Origin: Candidatus Nanopelagicales bacterium
Lineage (GTDB): Bacteria > Actinomycetota > Actinomycetes > S36-B12
DNA length: 13,749 nucleotides
Assembly (NCBI GenBank): GCA_023264215.1
Contig: JALQSY010000031.1
Coordinates: 1 to 13,749, forward strand
Direction of reading: 5' to 3'
Part shown: positions 13,723-13,749 of the stretch, one piece after another
Layout of the letters: each line of letters starts with the position of its first letter
Numbering within the stretch: the first letter of the stretch is position 1
Made by a program: the position numbers and the translations under genes
Notes under the pieces: generated by a model
The model's database searches: none
What the model saw: the letters and a program-made list of their open reading frames with translations, nothing else
Told to the model about the DNA's origin: nothing

Positions 13723-13749
13723 GTTTACAAAAAATAGACCCGTGTAAAC
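13723..13749. promoter_or_regulatory. Probable AlkX operator and promoter of the alkane operon
   Basis: A perfect 7-base inverted repeat, GTTTACA and TGTAAAC, is separated by 13 bases and lies directly before the alkB ATG. The segment is strongly AT-rich compared with its surroundings, with an A-run on the plus strand. It has the size of a TetR-family operator, and the TetR gene is the next gene of the operon. The window ends at the outer arm, so the repeat may extend further. On the minus strand TATTTT could be a -10 element inside the repeat. Confidence 0.6.

Overview
The window is about 13.7 kb of high-GC DNA from an actinomycete. The evidence is GC-rich third positions, frequent GTG starts, 4-bp ATGA gene overlaps, an arsenic regulator with the Cys-Cys N-terminus seen in Corynebacterium glutamicum ArsR, and a fused alkane hydroxylase-rubredoxin followed by an AlkX-type TetR gene, as in Dietzia and relatives. 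I cannot name the genus. The window is almost fully coding: thirteen complete genes and one partial gene, with no gene-free stretch over 300 bases, and no RNA gene, insertion sequence or CRISPR array that I can see.

Region 1 (1-4684, minus strand) is a high-affinity phosphate ABC transporter operon in the order pstC, pstA, pstS, then an unknown secreted protein cut by the left edge. The last three genes are joined by ATGA stop/start overlaps. PstS is unusual: it has a Gly/Asn/Ser repeat linker and a C-terminal membrane anchor instead of a lipobox. No pstB ATPase or phoU is in the window.

Region 2 (4831-6031, plus strand) holds two tandem homologous HD-domain proteins. The first keeps the metal-binding His/Asp residues; the second has lost nearly all of them and looks like a pseudoenzyme.

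Region 3 (5994-8835) is an arsenic locus. An ArsR repressor gene diverges from an aquaporin-arsenate reductase pair (aqpS-arsC type), with an inverted repeat between them that looks like the ArsR operator. No ArsB or Acr3 pump is present. Instead, the gene just after arsR encodes a CynX/NimT-type MFS transporter. A strong 16-bp hairpin follows it, between convergent genes.

Region 4 (8917-11735) pairs a class A flavin monooxygenase with a cupin protein that carries an extra hydrophobic segment. They are transcribed divergently from a regulator built of two fused Lrp/AsnC modules. The 106-bp gap between them carries palindromes that are operator candidates. The substrate is unknown.

Region 5 (11728-13749, minus strand) is an alkane oxidation operon: an AlkB-rubredoxin fusion, then a TetR regulator starting two bases after the stop. 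A perfect 7-bp inverted repeat abuts the alkB start codon at the right edge and is the likely operator.

Taken together, the window joins phosphate uptake (also the usual entry route for arsenate), arsenate reduction and arsenite release, and oxidation of hydrocarbons or other organic substrates by two oxygenase modules, each with its own local regulator.
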